Positions 35,614 through 44,059 of a stretch of 64,000 nucleotides of DNA are shown piece after piece (positions within the stretch are counted from its first letter, which is position 1; every line of letters starts with the position of its first letter). The notes below the pieces were generated by a model. It saw only the letters and a program-made list of their open reading frames with translations. It searched no databases and had not been told where the DNA came from. The DNA is from Hungatella_A sp034142505 (GTDB lineage Bacteria; Bacillota; Clostridia; Lachnospirales; Lachnospiraceae). The stretch is from contig JAWZDV010000050.1 in NCBI GenBank assembly GCA_034142505.1, positions 62,001 through 126,000 on the forward strand, written 5' to 3'. A program made the position numbers and the translations under genes.

Positions 35614-36078
35614 ATGTTGATGCCTAGTATTTTTGGAGAGAATTTGTTTGACGAGTTTTTTAATGACTTCCCGTTCTATGATGACAAAGAAGAACGCAGA
35701 CTGGAGAAGAAACTGTATGGCAGAAGAGCCCAGAACCTGATGAAGACCGATATCAAAGAGATGGAAAATGGTTATGAGATGGAGATTGACCTGCCTGGTT
35801 TCAAGAAAGAGGATGTTCAGGCATCCCTGCAGAATGGCTATCTGACCATCAGTGCCACAAAGGGCCTGGAAAAAGAAGAGAAAGACAATGACAGCGGCCA
35901 CTATATCCGAAGAGAACGTTATGCAGGCACCTGCGAGAGAAGCTTTTATGTAGGTGAGTATGTAAAACAGGAGGATATCAAGGCAGAGTTTAAGCATGGT
36001 ATTCTGAAACTGTTCGTTCCGAAGAAAGAAGCAATTCCAGTAGTGGAGGAGAATAAATATATCGCCATTGAAGGCTGA
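35614..36078 (+). CDS. Hsp20/alpha-crystallin small heat-shock protein
   Basis: This 154-residue ATP-independent chaperone has an alpha-crystallin domain (about 45-140): MENGYEMEIDLPGFKKEDVQ, then NGYLTISATKGLEKE. The C-terminal GILKLFVPKKEA follows, although the usual IxI tail is reduced. It holds unfolding proteins during heat stress. The 5' leader is long, about 120 bp after the CIRCE-controlled promoter, and a GGAGA site precedes the ATG. A perfect 19-bp hairpin follows. Confidence 0.9.
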   Translation: MLMPSIFGENLFDEFFNDFPFYDDKEERRLEKKLYGRRAQNLMKTDIKEMENGYEMEIDLPGFKKEDVQASLQNGYLTISATKGLEKEEKDNDSGHYIRRERYAGTCERSFYVGEYVKQEDIKAEFKHGILKLFVPKKEAIPVVEENKYIAIEG

Positions 36079-36091
36079 TCGCTCAGCCCGG

Positions 36092-36143
36092 AAAATACAG
36101 CATCCACCGGAGAATTTTTCCGGTGGATGCTGTATTTTTCTAT
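36092..36143. terminator. bidirectional terminator between hsp20 and the XRE gene
   Basis: A perfect 19-bp inverted repeat with ACAGCATCCACCGG in one arm and a 9-base loop is flanked by AAAA on the left and TTTTTC on the right. It therefore works as a terminator on both strands and separates the convergent genes. Confidence 0.9.
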
Positions 36144-36619
36144 AATTTAGATTGCCCGGCGGTTTTCCAGCGCTTTAAGGTCGGCAGGAATCCCATCAGC
36201 ATCCCCCGCGCCTCTTGTTCTGTCAAATGCAGCCCGGCCGCTTTGTTCCAATCGTCTAAATCCTTTAAATTATGCTCAATCATTTCTTCCATGGCAATAT
36301 CCTCAGAAAATTTTCCATTCTGATAGCAGAAAGCACAGTATTCCTCAGACTTGCTTCCATCCAGCTCCGTTCCCTTATCTTCATCCCGCTCCAGCATCAT
36401 TCCGCAGCTTTGACACTGCGCCGCCGGCCGCCCTAACAGCTGATCCACCGACAATTGGAAGGTGTCCGCAATCAGCTTCAGCGTATCTATATTGGGAATC
36501 GTCTCCCCATTCTCCCACCGCGATACAGCCTGCCTTGTGACAAATAGCTTCTCAGCAAATTCATCCTGAGATAAACCAAGTTTTTTCCGTAAATCTAAAA
36601 TCATATCTCTCGTCTCCAT
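36140..36619 (-). CDS. XRE-family regulator with zinc-ribbon domain
   Basis: This 159-residue protein has an N-terminal Cro/C1-type helix-turn-helix (about 7-62: LGLSQDEFAEKLFVTRQAVS then RWENGETIPN). A zinc-ribbon-like part follows with CQSCGMML and CAFCYQNGKF, and a helical C-terminus. The zinc ribbon type (putative zinc_ribbon_12 family) is often found in small proteins linked to environmental sensing. The ribosome binding site GGAGG lies 6-10 bases before the start. Target genes are unknown. Confidence 0.85.
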   Translation of the reverse strand: METRDMILDLRKKLGLSQDEFAEKLFVTRQAVSRWENGETIPNIDTLKLIADTFQLSVDQLLGRPAAQCQSCGMMLERDEDKGTELDGSKSEEYCAFCYQNGKFSEDIAMEEMIEHNLKDLDDWNKAAGLHLTEQEARGMLMGFLPTLKRWKTAGQSKL

Positions 36620-36690
36620 ATGTCAGTCCTCCTACTTATTAAGTTTAATATGGATTAGAGAAATATACAAGCAACGGGGTGTTGCGGACA

Positions 36691-36933
36691 ATGGCGGAAA
36701 AGGTTGATAATTATGAGAATACAATAGTAGAATCATATGATAATATTTTTGGTATATTGGAGGAAAAATACTCAGAGGCAGATAGAAATGATGATGAGTT
36801 GTTTGAAATGGTGGCAGTATTTGCTTCTATACATGACGAAGTATTTTTAACTTTAGGAATGGCGATTGGATATAATTTGAATCGAGAATTGGAAGAAACT
36901 TTAGAGAATCTTAAATTAGATGATATACGGTAA
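36691..36933 (+). CDS. small acidic protein of unknown function
   Basis: This 80-residue, strongly acidic, helical protein has no recognised domain (VESYDNIFGILEEKYSEADR, then FASIHDEVFLTLGMAIGYNL). The ATG at 36691 has GGGGTG about 9 bp upstream. The region is AT-rich and stands alone between a divergent regulator and a MerR gene. It may be a genuine small gene, but support is only the open frame and codon pattern. Confidence 0.45.
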   Translation: MAEKVDNYENTIVESYDNIFGILEEKYSEADRNDDELFEMVAVFASIHDEVFLTLGMAIGYNLNRELEETLENLKLDDIR

Positions 36934-37056
36934 GCATATGGTTGAAAAATTTTAGCTGTATCCAATGAAATGATAAATTGTATACAGCTTTTTACTACTT
37001 AAATATATTGAAATATATTAAAACTATCTATTTTACAACTACATACAAAAAAACTC

Positions 37057-37087
37057 TTGACTTAGAGCTAACTCCAAGTGCTATGCT
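37057..37087 (+). promoter_or_regulatory. MerR-type promoter with 19-bp spacer and operator dyad
   Basis: TTGACT at 37057-37062 and TATGCT at 37082-37087 are separated by 19 bp, the overlong spacer typical of MerR-activated promoters. The spacer contains the dyad CTTAGAG (37061-37067) and CTCCAAG (37072-37078). This places the operator between the promoter boxes, upstream of the merR/aldo-keto reductase operon. Confidence 0.75.
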
Positions 37088-37120
37088 ATAACCAACAGGC
37101 ACAAGGAGGTAAATTGGCCT

Positions 37121-37558
37121 ATGACAATTAAGGAAGTCAGTAAAGAATACGGTATTACACAGGACACACTGCGCTACTATGAGCGGGTGGGGATGATTCC
37201 TCCGGTGACGCGGACAGCTGGGGGGATTCGGGATTATCAGGAGCAGGATCTGCAGTGGGTGCAGCTGGCAATCTGTATGAGAAGCGCGGGACTGCCGGTG
37301 GAGGTGATGATTGATTATGTGCGGCTGTACCGGGAAGGGGATCAGACGATTCCGGCCAGACTGCAGCTGCTGAGTGAACAGAGGGAAGTACTGTTGGAGC
37401 AGAGGCGGCAGATTGATGAGACGTTGAACCGGTTGAATTATAAAATTCAGCGTTATGAAGCGGCAGTGCGGACGGGAGTATTATCCTGGGATGAGGACGA
37501 CTGTCCTGCGAATAATGCAAAGAAAAGTAACAAAATCAAAACAGGAGGCAACCTATGA
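37121..37558 (+). CDS. MerR-family regulator (AdhR/NmlR-like)
   Basis: This 145-residue protein has an N-terminal winged helix-turn-helix (MTIKEVSKEYGITQDTLRYY then ERVGMIPPV) and a coiled-coil dimer helix (EQREVLLEQRRQIDETLNRL). The sequence resembles the AdhR/NmlR branch, which answers to aldehydes or thiol-reactive compounds. It is co-transcribed with the aldo/keto reductase, whose start overlaps its stop by 4 bp (ATGA). It probably activates this operon from the 19-bp-spacer promoter upstream. It has a single Cys near the C-terminus (DEDDCPANN). Confidence 0.88.
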   Translation: MTIKEVSKEYGITQDTLRYYERVGMIPPVTRTAGGIRDYQEQDLQWVQLAICMRSAGLPVEVMIDYVRLYREGDQTIPARLQLLSEQREVLLEQRRQIDETLNRLNYKIQRYEAAVRTGVLSWDEDDCPANNAKKSNKIKTGGNL

Positions 37559-38532
37559 AATATACAACCCTGGGAACTACCGATATCAAGGTATCAAAGC
37601 TATGCGTAGGATGTATGAGTTTCGGTGACCCTGCCAGCCAGATGCATGCGTGGACGTTGAATCCCCAAGAAAGTGAAAACCTGATCAAACGCGCTCTGGA
37701 TCTGGGAATTAATTTTTTTGATACGGCAAATACTTACTCAGCCGGAACCAGCGAAGAGTATCTGGGCCGTGCCATCAAAAATCTTACTACCCGTGATAAC
37801 GTTGTTCTTGCTACGAAAGTCTATTTCAATGAAGGGCATCTGTCCAGAGAAGCCATATTAAGAGAAGTTGACGGTTCCTTGAAACGGCTTGGCACAGATT
37901 ATATAGATTTGTATATTATTCACCGGTTTGATTATAGTACGCCCATTGAGGAGACTATGGAGGCGCTGGACAGCCTGGTAAAAGCAGGGAAGGTCCGCGC
38001 GCTGGGTGCGTCGGCTATGTATGGCTATCAATTTCATAACATGCAGGCCGCAGCGGAAAAGAATGGCTGGACACCGTTTTCCACTATGCAAAACCATTAT
38101 AATTTAATATACCGGGAAGATGAGCGCGAACTGATACCGATTTGCCGGCAGCAGAACGTTTCCCTGACACCATACAGTCCGCTGGCAGCCGGGCGTTTGT
38201 CCCGTCTGGAGTGGAAGGCCGAAACACTTCGGAGTCAGACTGATAAGACGGCCGTCTCCAAATACGACAGCACCCAGGATTCTGATTACGGCATTGTTCT
38301 GCGAATCCATGAGATTGCGGAACAATACGGTATCACGATGACCCAGACAGCCCTGGCATGGCAGTTTGCAAAAGGTGTGACAGCTCCAATTATCGGAGCG
38401 ACAAAAGCGAAGTACTTTGATGATGCTGTGGGAGCATTAGATGTGATTCTCACAAAAGAGGATCTCGCATATTTGGAGGAACTGTATGTTCCCCACAAGA
38501 TCGTAGGCGCCCTTCCGCCCGAGACAGTGTAA
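37555..38532 (+). CDS. aldo/keto reductase
   Basis: This 325-residue TIM-barrel NADPH-dependent oxidoreductase has GINFFDTANTYSAGTSEEYL with the catalytic Asp and Tyr, ATKVYF with the catalytic Lys, and IIHRFDYSTPIEETMEALD with the His. The C-terminal APIIGATKAKYFDDAV contributes to cofactor binding. It reduces aldehydes or ketones, probably detoxifying them, as expected from the overlapping MerR gene. Start ATG overlaps the upstream stop. It belongs to the YakC/Tas-like broad-substrate group. Confidence 0.9.
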   Translation: MKYTTLGTTDIKVSKLCVGCMSFGDPASQMHAWTLNPQESENLIKRALDLGINFFDTANTYSAGTSEEYLGRAIKNLTTRDNVVLATKVYFNEGHLSREAILREVDGSLKRLGTDYIDLYIIHRFDYSTPIEETMEALDSLVKAGKVRALGASAMYGYQFHNMQAAAEKNGWTPFSTMQNHYNLIYREDERELIPICRQQNVSLTPYSPLAAGRLSRLEWKAETLRSQTDKTAVSKYDSTQDSDYGIVLRIHEIAEQYGITMTQTALAWQFAKGVTAPIIGATKAKYFDDAVGALDVILTKEDLAYLEELYVPHKIVGALPPETV

Positions 38533-38833
38533 TATCAGCAAAACTACTACATCTTGTGCATACCCGCAAATAAAGAAATAAAAATTACTTATATTATAGA
38601 AGAAACAGATTCAACTCCCCCAAAAAACTCTTTTATTCCAAGTAAAATTCAGAACGAGCAAGGTAGCCCCGGCTGTGTTTCATGCAGCCGGGGTATTTTT
38701 GAAATCAGGTAAACAATTTATTAATTGAGAAATTTCCCAGATTTGTAATAGTGCACAAAGATCTCATAAAATTTTTATAAAAATAAGCAGTAGACAAACC
38801 CTGCATGCGTTGATATTATTAGTATACCAAAGT
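38533..38833 (+). other. intergenic stretch between aldo/keto reductase and the lacI-type gene
   Basis: No gene is seen. It contains a terminator-type hairpin at 38664-38700 and an AT-rich region with possible promoter boxes (TTGATA near 38809, TATACC near 38823). The lacI operators follow. Confidence 0.5.
38664..38700 (+). terminator. rho-independent terminator
   Basis: CCCCGGCTG at 38667-38675 pairs with CAGCCGGGG at 38685-38693, followed by TATTTTT. It is 130 bp after the aldo/keto reductase stop and separates that operon from the LacI-type regulator. Confidence 0.85.
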
Positions 38834-38876
38834 TAGGTAAACGTTTACCTACAACGTTTACCTAAAAATTTACCTA
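38834..38876 (+). promoter_or_regulatory. LacI-family operator cluster
   Basis: A perfect 16-bp palindrome AGGTAAACGTTTACCT (38835-38850) is followed by two further half-sites: ACGTTTACCTA near 38854 and TTTACCTA near 38869. The central CG fits LacI/GalR-family sites. The cluster lies 53-95 bp upstream of the regulator gene, so the regulator probably represses itself. Confidence 0.75.
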
Positions 38877-38928
38877 AATTCACGCATTTACTTTTACAAG
38901 ATGCACAGCAGAAAGGAGAAGATAGAAG

Positions 38929-39924
38929 ATGAAAAAAGTAACGATGAAAGACATAGCCCGGGAGGCGGGGGTTTCTATCACTACCGTTTCCAAGATCTTG
39001 AATAACGTGGACATGCATATCAGTGAGGCGACCAGGGAAAAGGTTCTGGGTCTTGTTCAGGAATACAACTACATCCCCAATCAGATTGCCAAAGGACTGC
39101 GCAGGAACAACAGCGATACCATAGGTGTTGTCACTTACGATATTTCAGATCCCTATGTAGTTGAGATTGTGAGAGGGATTGAAGCTGTCTGCAAGGCAAA
39201 TCGTCTCGGCGTCATCATCTGCAATACGAGCCCGGAAAAAGAGAAAGAACTGGAGGACCTTCAGTTTCTGGGGTCTAAGATGGTGGACGGGATTATTTTC
39301 CTTCGTTCGCTGTCACCCAAGAATGAGGAATGGGTTTCCCAAATTAAAACGCCCATCATTGTCGTAGACCGGGAATTATCTATGCACATCCCGGATATGG
39401 GGATGGTAGATTCCAGTTCCGTTGATGCCATCTATCAGGCAACGCAATTACTGATCAAGGAGGGCTGCCGCAAAATATCCTACATCGGTCCGTCTCCGGA
39501 ATTGCGTTCCAGCAACCGTATTGAGGGTTATAGAAACGCCTTAAAGGACAGCGGGATCATCATGGATGAACATTTACTATATCAGAAGGGCATGTTTAAC
39601 CCTGAGACCGGAATTCAAGGGGCAGACAGTCTTTTTACCGAAACAGGGATTGACGGTGTTGTGTGTGCCAATGATCTGGTTGCTTCAGGGGTGCTCCTGG
39701 CACTAAACAGGAAGGGGATTCGTGTTCCTGAAGACGTGAAAGTGATTGGAACTGACAATATCCCCATCTCACAGTATTTGTTTCCGCCCCTCACAACTGT
39801 GGATTTACATGGTTATCAGGTAGGCAATGAGTGTGCGGAAATGCTGATATCCAGAATCCGGGATGATATCCCTTTATCGCAAAAACTCATTGATTGTGAA
39901 ATTGTGATGAGGGAATCAGTATAA
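38929..39924 (+). CDS. LacI-family transcriptional regulator
   Basis: This 331-residue protein has an N-terminal LacI helix-turn-helix (VTMKDIAREAGVSITTVSKI) with hinge helix (PNQIAKGLRRN) and a periplasmic-binding-protein-like effector domain (about 62-331), including GIDGVVCANDLVASGVL and KVIGTDNIPISQYLFPPLTTV. A GGAGAAG ribosome binding site precedes the ATG. It likely controls the ribosyl-conjugate operon downstream (40217-44935), perhaps in response to ribose or a related sugar; the ligand is inferred from context. Confidence 0.9.
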   Translation: MKKVTMKDIAREAGVSITTVSKILNNVDMHISEATREKVLGLVQEYNYIPNQIAKGLRRNNSDTIGVVTYDISDPYVVEIVRGIEAVCKANRLGVIICNTSPEKEKELEDLQFLGSKMVDGIIFLRSLSPKNEEWVSQIKTPIIVVDRELSMHIPDMGMVDSSSVDAIYQATQLLIKEGCRKISYIGPSPELRSSNRIEGYRNALKDSGIIMDEHLLYQKGMFNPETGIQGADSLFTETGIDGVVCANDLVASGVLLALNRKGIRVPEDVKVIGTDNIPISQYLFPPLTTVDLHGYQVGNECAEMLISRIRDDIPLSQKLIDCEIVMRESV

Positions 39925-40039
39925 GCAAAGAAACCAAAATAATCAGGCTTTCTAACTGAAGCCGGAAAGGAGTAGACCGTGAATTTGCTGTCAAAAAGGC
40001 ACTCACTCTGGGAGCGGGGGCCATAACCAGATAGGAAAA

Positions 40040-40170
40040 AGAAAAACCTCCCGGGATAGTATCATTACAGGTTCGCCAACCGCAAATACATATCAAAGGA
40101 GGTATCCCAAAATGGACAAATATAGTTTAGCACATCTTGTATAGAAATGTAAATATATCATGTAGTTTAT
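40040..40170 (+). mobile_element. left-end remnant of an IS200/IS605-type element
   Basis: After a hairpin-like stretch and AAAGGAGGTATCCCAAA, the frame starting at 40112 reads MDKYSLAHLV, then a stop, then KCKYIM. This resembles the conserved start of TnpA transposases of IS200/IS605 (M-D-x-x-S-L-x-H-x-x-W-x-C-K-Y-H). The rest of the transposase is missing. The stub sits between lacI and the operon it probably controls. Confidence 0.6.
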
Positions 40171-40216
40171 TAACCGTAATTAACCATATAGGAAATTCCG
40201 GAAAGGAAAATAGAAT

Positions 40217-41656
40217 ATGAAACATTTTATGGAAAATGATACGTTTGGACTGTATACCGCACGTGTGTATTATGATTGGCAGCAGGCAAAAGATGAAGGC
40301 CGTGATGTTGCCCATCTGAAAGAGGTTTGCCAGGCAATACAAAAAAGATTTTACGCTGACGACCGGCAGGTCACTCTCAATGATTACCGGCTTGCCTGCG
40401 CCCTGGAGGAACAGCTGCGGACAGCTCCGGTATTGGAACATAATAAATATGTGGAGCCATCAGATTACGAAGGCATTTTAAAAGAAAGACCTGCCATTCA
40501 CAGGGAAGCTTCCACAATCTCAGAGGAAGATGCAAAACGATGCATTCTTGGAGGATGGACCGGCAGAGTGGCCGGCTGTCTTCTTGGCAAACCACTTGAA
40601 TTTTGGAAATGTGAAAACCTAAAAAATATGCTGACGGAAACAAACAACTATCCGGTTACCCGTTACGTATCCACACAGGATTTCACACCGGAAATGATTA
40701 AAAAATATAACATTGTGACAGGCACTCCTCTGAACAACCAGCCATGGATTGATGAACTGGAGGGTTACGCCCCCGTTGACGATGACACCAACTACACCGT
40801 ACTGAACTTAAAGGTTATGGAAGTGTTCGGATATGATTTTGATCCCGGTGATGTGTTATATGCATGGCTCAACTGGCTGCCGGCAGGTGTGTGCTGTACG
40901 GCAGAACGGGTAGCCTACAAAAATGCGGTGGAGGGCTTCTCTGCTCCAACAACCGCAACATTCCAGAATCCCTTCAGAGAGTGGGTAGGCGCTCAGATCA
41001 GAGCTGAGGTCTTTGGCTGGGTCAACCCCGGCAATCCTGAGGCAGCGGCCGAGGCGGCTTACAGGGATGCCTGTGTTTCCCACACAAGAAACGGAATCTA
41101 TGGGGAAATGTTTGTTGCCGCTATGGTGGCTGCGGCAGTTCACACCAAAAATATACGTGAGATTATTCAGGCCGGGCTGGGAGAAATTCCCCAAAAATCA
41201 CGGATGGCACTGGCAATCCAGTCCGTTCTTGCTGACTATGACAGCGGGATGACCTATGAGGAATCTCTTGAAAAATTACATAAGCTTCACGATGAAAACA
41301 ATATCTTTGAATGGTGCCATGTCATTCCAAACGAGAAAATCATCGTACTCTCCCTGCTGTATTCCGAAGGAGATTATACACGGGCAATTGGAAACTGTGT
41401 ACAGTTTGCTTTTGACACGGATTCCAATGCCGCGATAGTCGGTGCCGTGATAGGAACATTGCTGGGGCCTGATGGAATAGACGAAGCATGGACCAAGCCA
41501 ACCGGAGGCATGCTGGCCAGTTCCGTGCTGGATGAGCATATGAACAGCATCGCTCATTTGGTTGATCGGACCATGAAAATTATGAAACGGGAGATTAAGC
41601 CGGACCAGAGACTGAAACGCAGATATGATTACAATGAGAGCTTCGACATAGAGTAG
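40217..41656 (+). CDS. ADP-ribosylglycohydrolase family protein
   Basis: This 479-residue protein has an N-terminal helical extension of about 90 residues, then the all-helical ADP-ribosylglycohydrolase fold. The dinuclear Mg site residues are visible as DDDTNYT (188-194) and DTDSNAA (400-406). GGWTGRVAGCLLGKPLE is the family's first motif. Enzymes of this family cut N- or O-glycosidic ribosyl bonds, for example on ADP-ribosyl-arginine or related ribosides. Placed with a permease, an esterase and a sugar kinase, it probably releases ribose from an imported ribosyl conjugate rather than editing proteins. This is inference. The start has GGAAAGG-type upstream sequence. Confidence 0.8.
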   Translation: MKHFMENDTFGLYTARVYYDWQQAKDEGRDVAHLKEVCQAIQKRFYADDRQVTLNDYRLACALEEQLRTAPVLEHNKYVEPSDYEGILKERPAIHREASTISEEDAKRCILGGWTGRVAGCLLGKPLEFWKCENLKNMLTETNNYPVTRYVSTQDFTPEMIKKYNIVTGTPLNNQPWIDELEGYAPVDDDTNYTVLNLKVMEVFGYDFDPGDVLYAWLNWLPAGVCCTAERVAYKNAVEGFSAPTTATFQNPFREWVGAQIRAEVFGWVNPGNPEAAAEAAYRDACVSHTRNGIYGEMFVAAMVAAAVHTKNIREIIQAGLGEIPQKSRMALAIQSVLADYDSGMTYEESLEKLHKLHDENNIFEWCHVIPNEKIIVLSLLYSEGDYTRAIGNCVQFAFDTDSNAAIVGAVIGTLLGPDGIDEAWTKPTGGMLASSVLDEHMNSIAHLVDRTMKIMKREIKPDQRLKRRYDYNESFDIE

Positions 41657-41657
41657 A

Positions 41658-41687
41658 GTTTGTTAAAACAAAGTTTGTTAAAACAAA
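41658..41687 (+). repeat. tandem 15-bp direct repeat
   Basis: Two perfect adjacent copies of GTTTGTTAAAACAAA lie directly after the glycohydrolase stop. Each copy is itself nearly palindromic, so it could bind protein or form a small hairpin. It separates the glycohydrolase from the permease gene (start 41730, AAAGGAG upstream). Confidence 0.8.
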
Positions 41688-41729
41688 ATTACCTGCAAAC
41701 TGTATTTCTACGAAAGGAGAAGTTCACAT

Positions 41730-43061
41730 ATGAGTACAAGTAAAAATGAATTGAAACGTGAGATGGGGCTCTTTTCAGCAACATCTGTATTGGTGGGCAC
41801 AGTGATCGGTTCCGGGATTTTTACAGTGCCCGGTAAAATAGCGGCATCGGCCGGCTCCATCGGTCCCACCATTTTAGCCTGGTTAATTGCCGGCGCCGGC
41901 GCTGTATTATGTGCATTGGTATATGCGGAACTGTCACCCGCAATGCCTAAGGCCGGCGGCTCCTACGTTTATATCAATGAGGCGTTTGGCCCCTGTGCTT
42001 CCTTTGCCTACGGCTGGTCCATGATATTTGGCCTCTTTCTTCCTGTTATGGCCATGATGTCAACCGCCTTTGCCAGCAATTTTGCAGTTCTGTTTCCAGG
42101 GCTTCATTTGTCTGTTACGGGTGAGCGCATGGTGGCAACCGCATTGATTTTAATCCTGGCCGGGGTGAATCTGCTGGGGGTGAAAAATGGCTCAGCGGTA
42201 CAAAATATCTTCACAGTTGCGAAGATCTCTGTACTGGTTGTCGTAAGTGTGGGCGGTTTATTTGCTTTAAAGCCCGAAAACTTCACTACGATGACAACGG
42301 AAACTGTAAAGTGGGGGAATTCATTTGCCACAGCGGTACCTGCCATGGCGGCGATGGGGGGCTACTACACCCTCTCCTATATGAGCGGTGAAATTAAGAA
42401 TCCGAAACGCAATCTTCCGCTTGCAACTATTATCGGCATGGGTATTGTTATCATCATTAATATCCTTCTCACGGTGGCCTGTGTTGGTTCCGTAGGGTTT
42501 GCAAATCTGGCAGGATCTATGACTCCGGTCAGTGATACGGCACAGGTTGCCTTTGGCAGTTTTGGCGCCGCATTAATCACTCTTGGAGCAACCGTGTCTA
42601 TATTTGGCTCCACCAACGGCACGCTGCTCAGTTTTCCGCGTGTGGCTTATGCCATGGCAGAGAACCGCATGATGTTTTCTTTCTTTTCCAAGCTGCATCC
42701 GAAATATAAAACACCTTATATTACGATTTTGGTATATGCGGCAGGCGCGGTTATTTTTATATGGACAGGGAATTTTATGACCTTCCTGATGATGAGCACA
42801 TTTGTTGGGTGCCTGAGTGAAGCTGCTGTGTGCCTCTCGCTGTTTGTTCTGCGCAAAAAACGGCCGGATATGGAACGTCCCTTTAAAATGTGGGGATATC
42901 CGGTTACTGCAATTCTTGCCACGATCCTTACCATGGTTCTGGTGTGCAGTGTTTCTACCCAGGAAATCATCAGCGGAAGTTTCCTGATGCTGACTTCGAT
43001 ACCGGCATACTTCATTTTTGTATACACCAATAAGAGGAAGATGAAGGACGAAGAGAAATAA
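41730..43061 (+). CDS. APC-family permease
   Basis: This 443-residue membrane protein has about 12 hydrophobic segments. It begins with GTVIGSGIFTVPGKIAASAG, the substrate-binding first helix of amino-acid/polyamine/organocation transporters. PKAGGSYVYINEAFGP and FGSTNGTLLSFPRVAYAMAE are also family hallmarks. It imports an amino acid or derivative by H+ symport. Its place inside the ribosyl operon suggests uptake of a nucleoside-like or ribosylated amino acid. The stop codon is immediately followed by the start of the esterase gene. Confidence 0.88.
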   Translation: MSTSKNELKREMGLFSATSVLVGTVIGSGIFTVPGKIAASAGSIGPTILAWLIAGAGAVLCALVYAELSPAMPKAGGSYVYINEAFGPCASFAYGWSMIFGLFLPVMAMMSTAFASNFAVLFPGLHLSVTGERMVATALILILAGVNLLGVKNGSAVQNIFTVAKISVLVVVSVGGLFALKPENFTTMTTETVKWGNSFATAVPAMAAMGGYYTLSYMSGEIKNPKRNLPLATIIGMGIVIIINILLTVACVGSVGFANLAGSMTPVSDTAQVAFGSFGAALITLGATVSIFGSTNGTLLSFPRVAYAMAENRMMFSFFSKLHPKYKTPYITILVYAAGAVIFIWTGNFMTFLMMSTFVGCLSEAAVCLSLFVLRKKRPDMERPFKMWGYPVTAILATILTMVLVCSVSTQEIISGSFLMLTSIPAYFIFVYTNKRKMKDEEK

Positions 43062-44036
43062 ATGGGGTACAGAATGTGGAGAAAAAGTGGGCCAATCCTT
43101 CCCACTGAGGGGAAACATGGTTTTTTTGATGTTTCCTACGGAGAATCGGAGGCACAGAAGCTGGACATCTGGCTTCCGGAGGGAGAGGGACCGTTTCCTG
43201 TGATTATCAGTATTCACGGCGGAGCCTTTGTGGCCTGTGACAAACGGCAAAAAGATATGGTAACTCCGATGCTGGAAGGGCTAAAGAAGGGATTTGCAGT
43301 GGCCGCCTTGAATTACAGACTGGCGGATGAGGCTGCCTTTCCGGAACCGGTAAAGGACATCAAGCAGGCCATTCGATTTTTAAAAGCCAATGCGCCGGTC
43401 TACTGTTTGAAACCAGATCGGATGGCTGCCTGGGGCGGCAGTGCAGGAGGATATATGGCGCTGATGGCCTGCCTGTTTACAGATGACCGGTATTATGATA
43501 ATGAACGTGACCCTAACTTGCATGTCCCCGCTCATATTGCGGGGGGAGTTGCCTGGTATCCGCTCACCGACCCGGCGTCGTGTGATGAAGAACTGGCTGT
43601 CAATAGCATTGTCAACCGTTACCTCTGCAAAGCGAAAACAGATGTCTGCGGGGAATACGAAACGGCGATGCCGATGACTCTGGACTCGGAGTTTCCATTT
43701 TATAACTGTGAGGGATGGCTCTCCCTCTTCCTTGGATGCCCGGTGAATTCCGGTGATGAGACTGTGAAGATGGCCAGTCCGCTTTACGCAGTCCATGATC
43801 ACATGCCGCCGGTGCTGATTCAACACGGGAGCGGCGACGAAATTGTTCCCATGCAGCAGTCGGTCCGCTTTGCGCTGAGGGCAAACGCCTGCTGTGAGGA
43901 GGAACGCGTAAAGGTGGAAATACTGCCGGATGCAATTCATTCCTCAGTATTATTTGAAACAAAGGAGAATCTGGAGCGGGTGTTTGCATTTATTTCAGAC
44001 ATATTGGAGGACGGGAAACAGGCAGCAAAACCATAA
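43062..44036 (+). CDS. alpha/beta-hydrolase esterase
   Basis: This 324-residue enzyme is of the hormone-sensitive-lipase/BD-FAE type. It has the oxyanion HGGAF motif (SIHGGAFVA), nucleophile Ser127 in GGSAGG, Asp in HGSGDEIVP and His in DAIHSSVL. It hydrolyses esters such as acetyl or aminoacyl esters. It is translationally coupled to the permease, with ATG directly after its stop. In this operon it may remove an acyl group from the imported conjugate before or after the glycosidic bond is cut. There is no signal peptide, so it acts in the cytoplasm. Confidence 0.85.
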   Translation: MGYRMWRKSGPILPTEGKHGFFDVSYGESEAQKLDIWLPEGEGPFPVIISIHGGAFVACDKRQKDMVTPMLEGLKKGFAVAALNYRLADEAAFPEPVKDIKQAIRFLKANAPVYCLKPDRMAAWGGSAGGYMALMACLFTDDRYYDNERDPNLHVPAHIAGGVAWYPLTDPASCDEELAVNSIVNRYLCKAKTDVCGEYETAMPMTLDSEFPFYNCEGWLSLFLGCPVNSGDETVKMASPLYAVHDHMPPVLIQHGSGDEIVPMQQSVRFALRANACCEEERVKVEILPDAIHSSVLFETKENLERVFAFISDILEDGKQAAKP

Positions 44037-44059
44037 GGATTAAAAAAGGAGGTAAAAAC

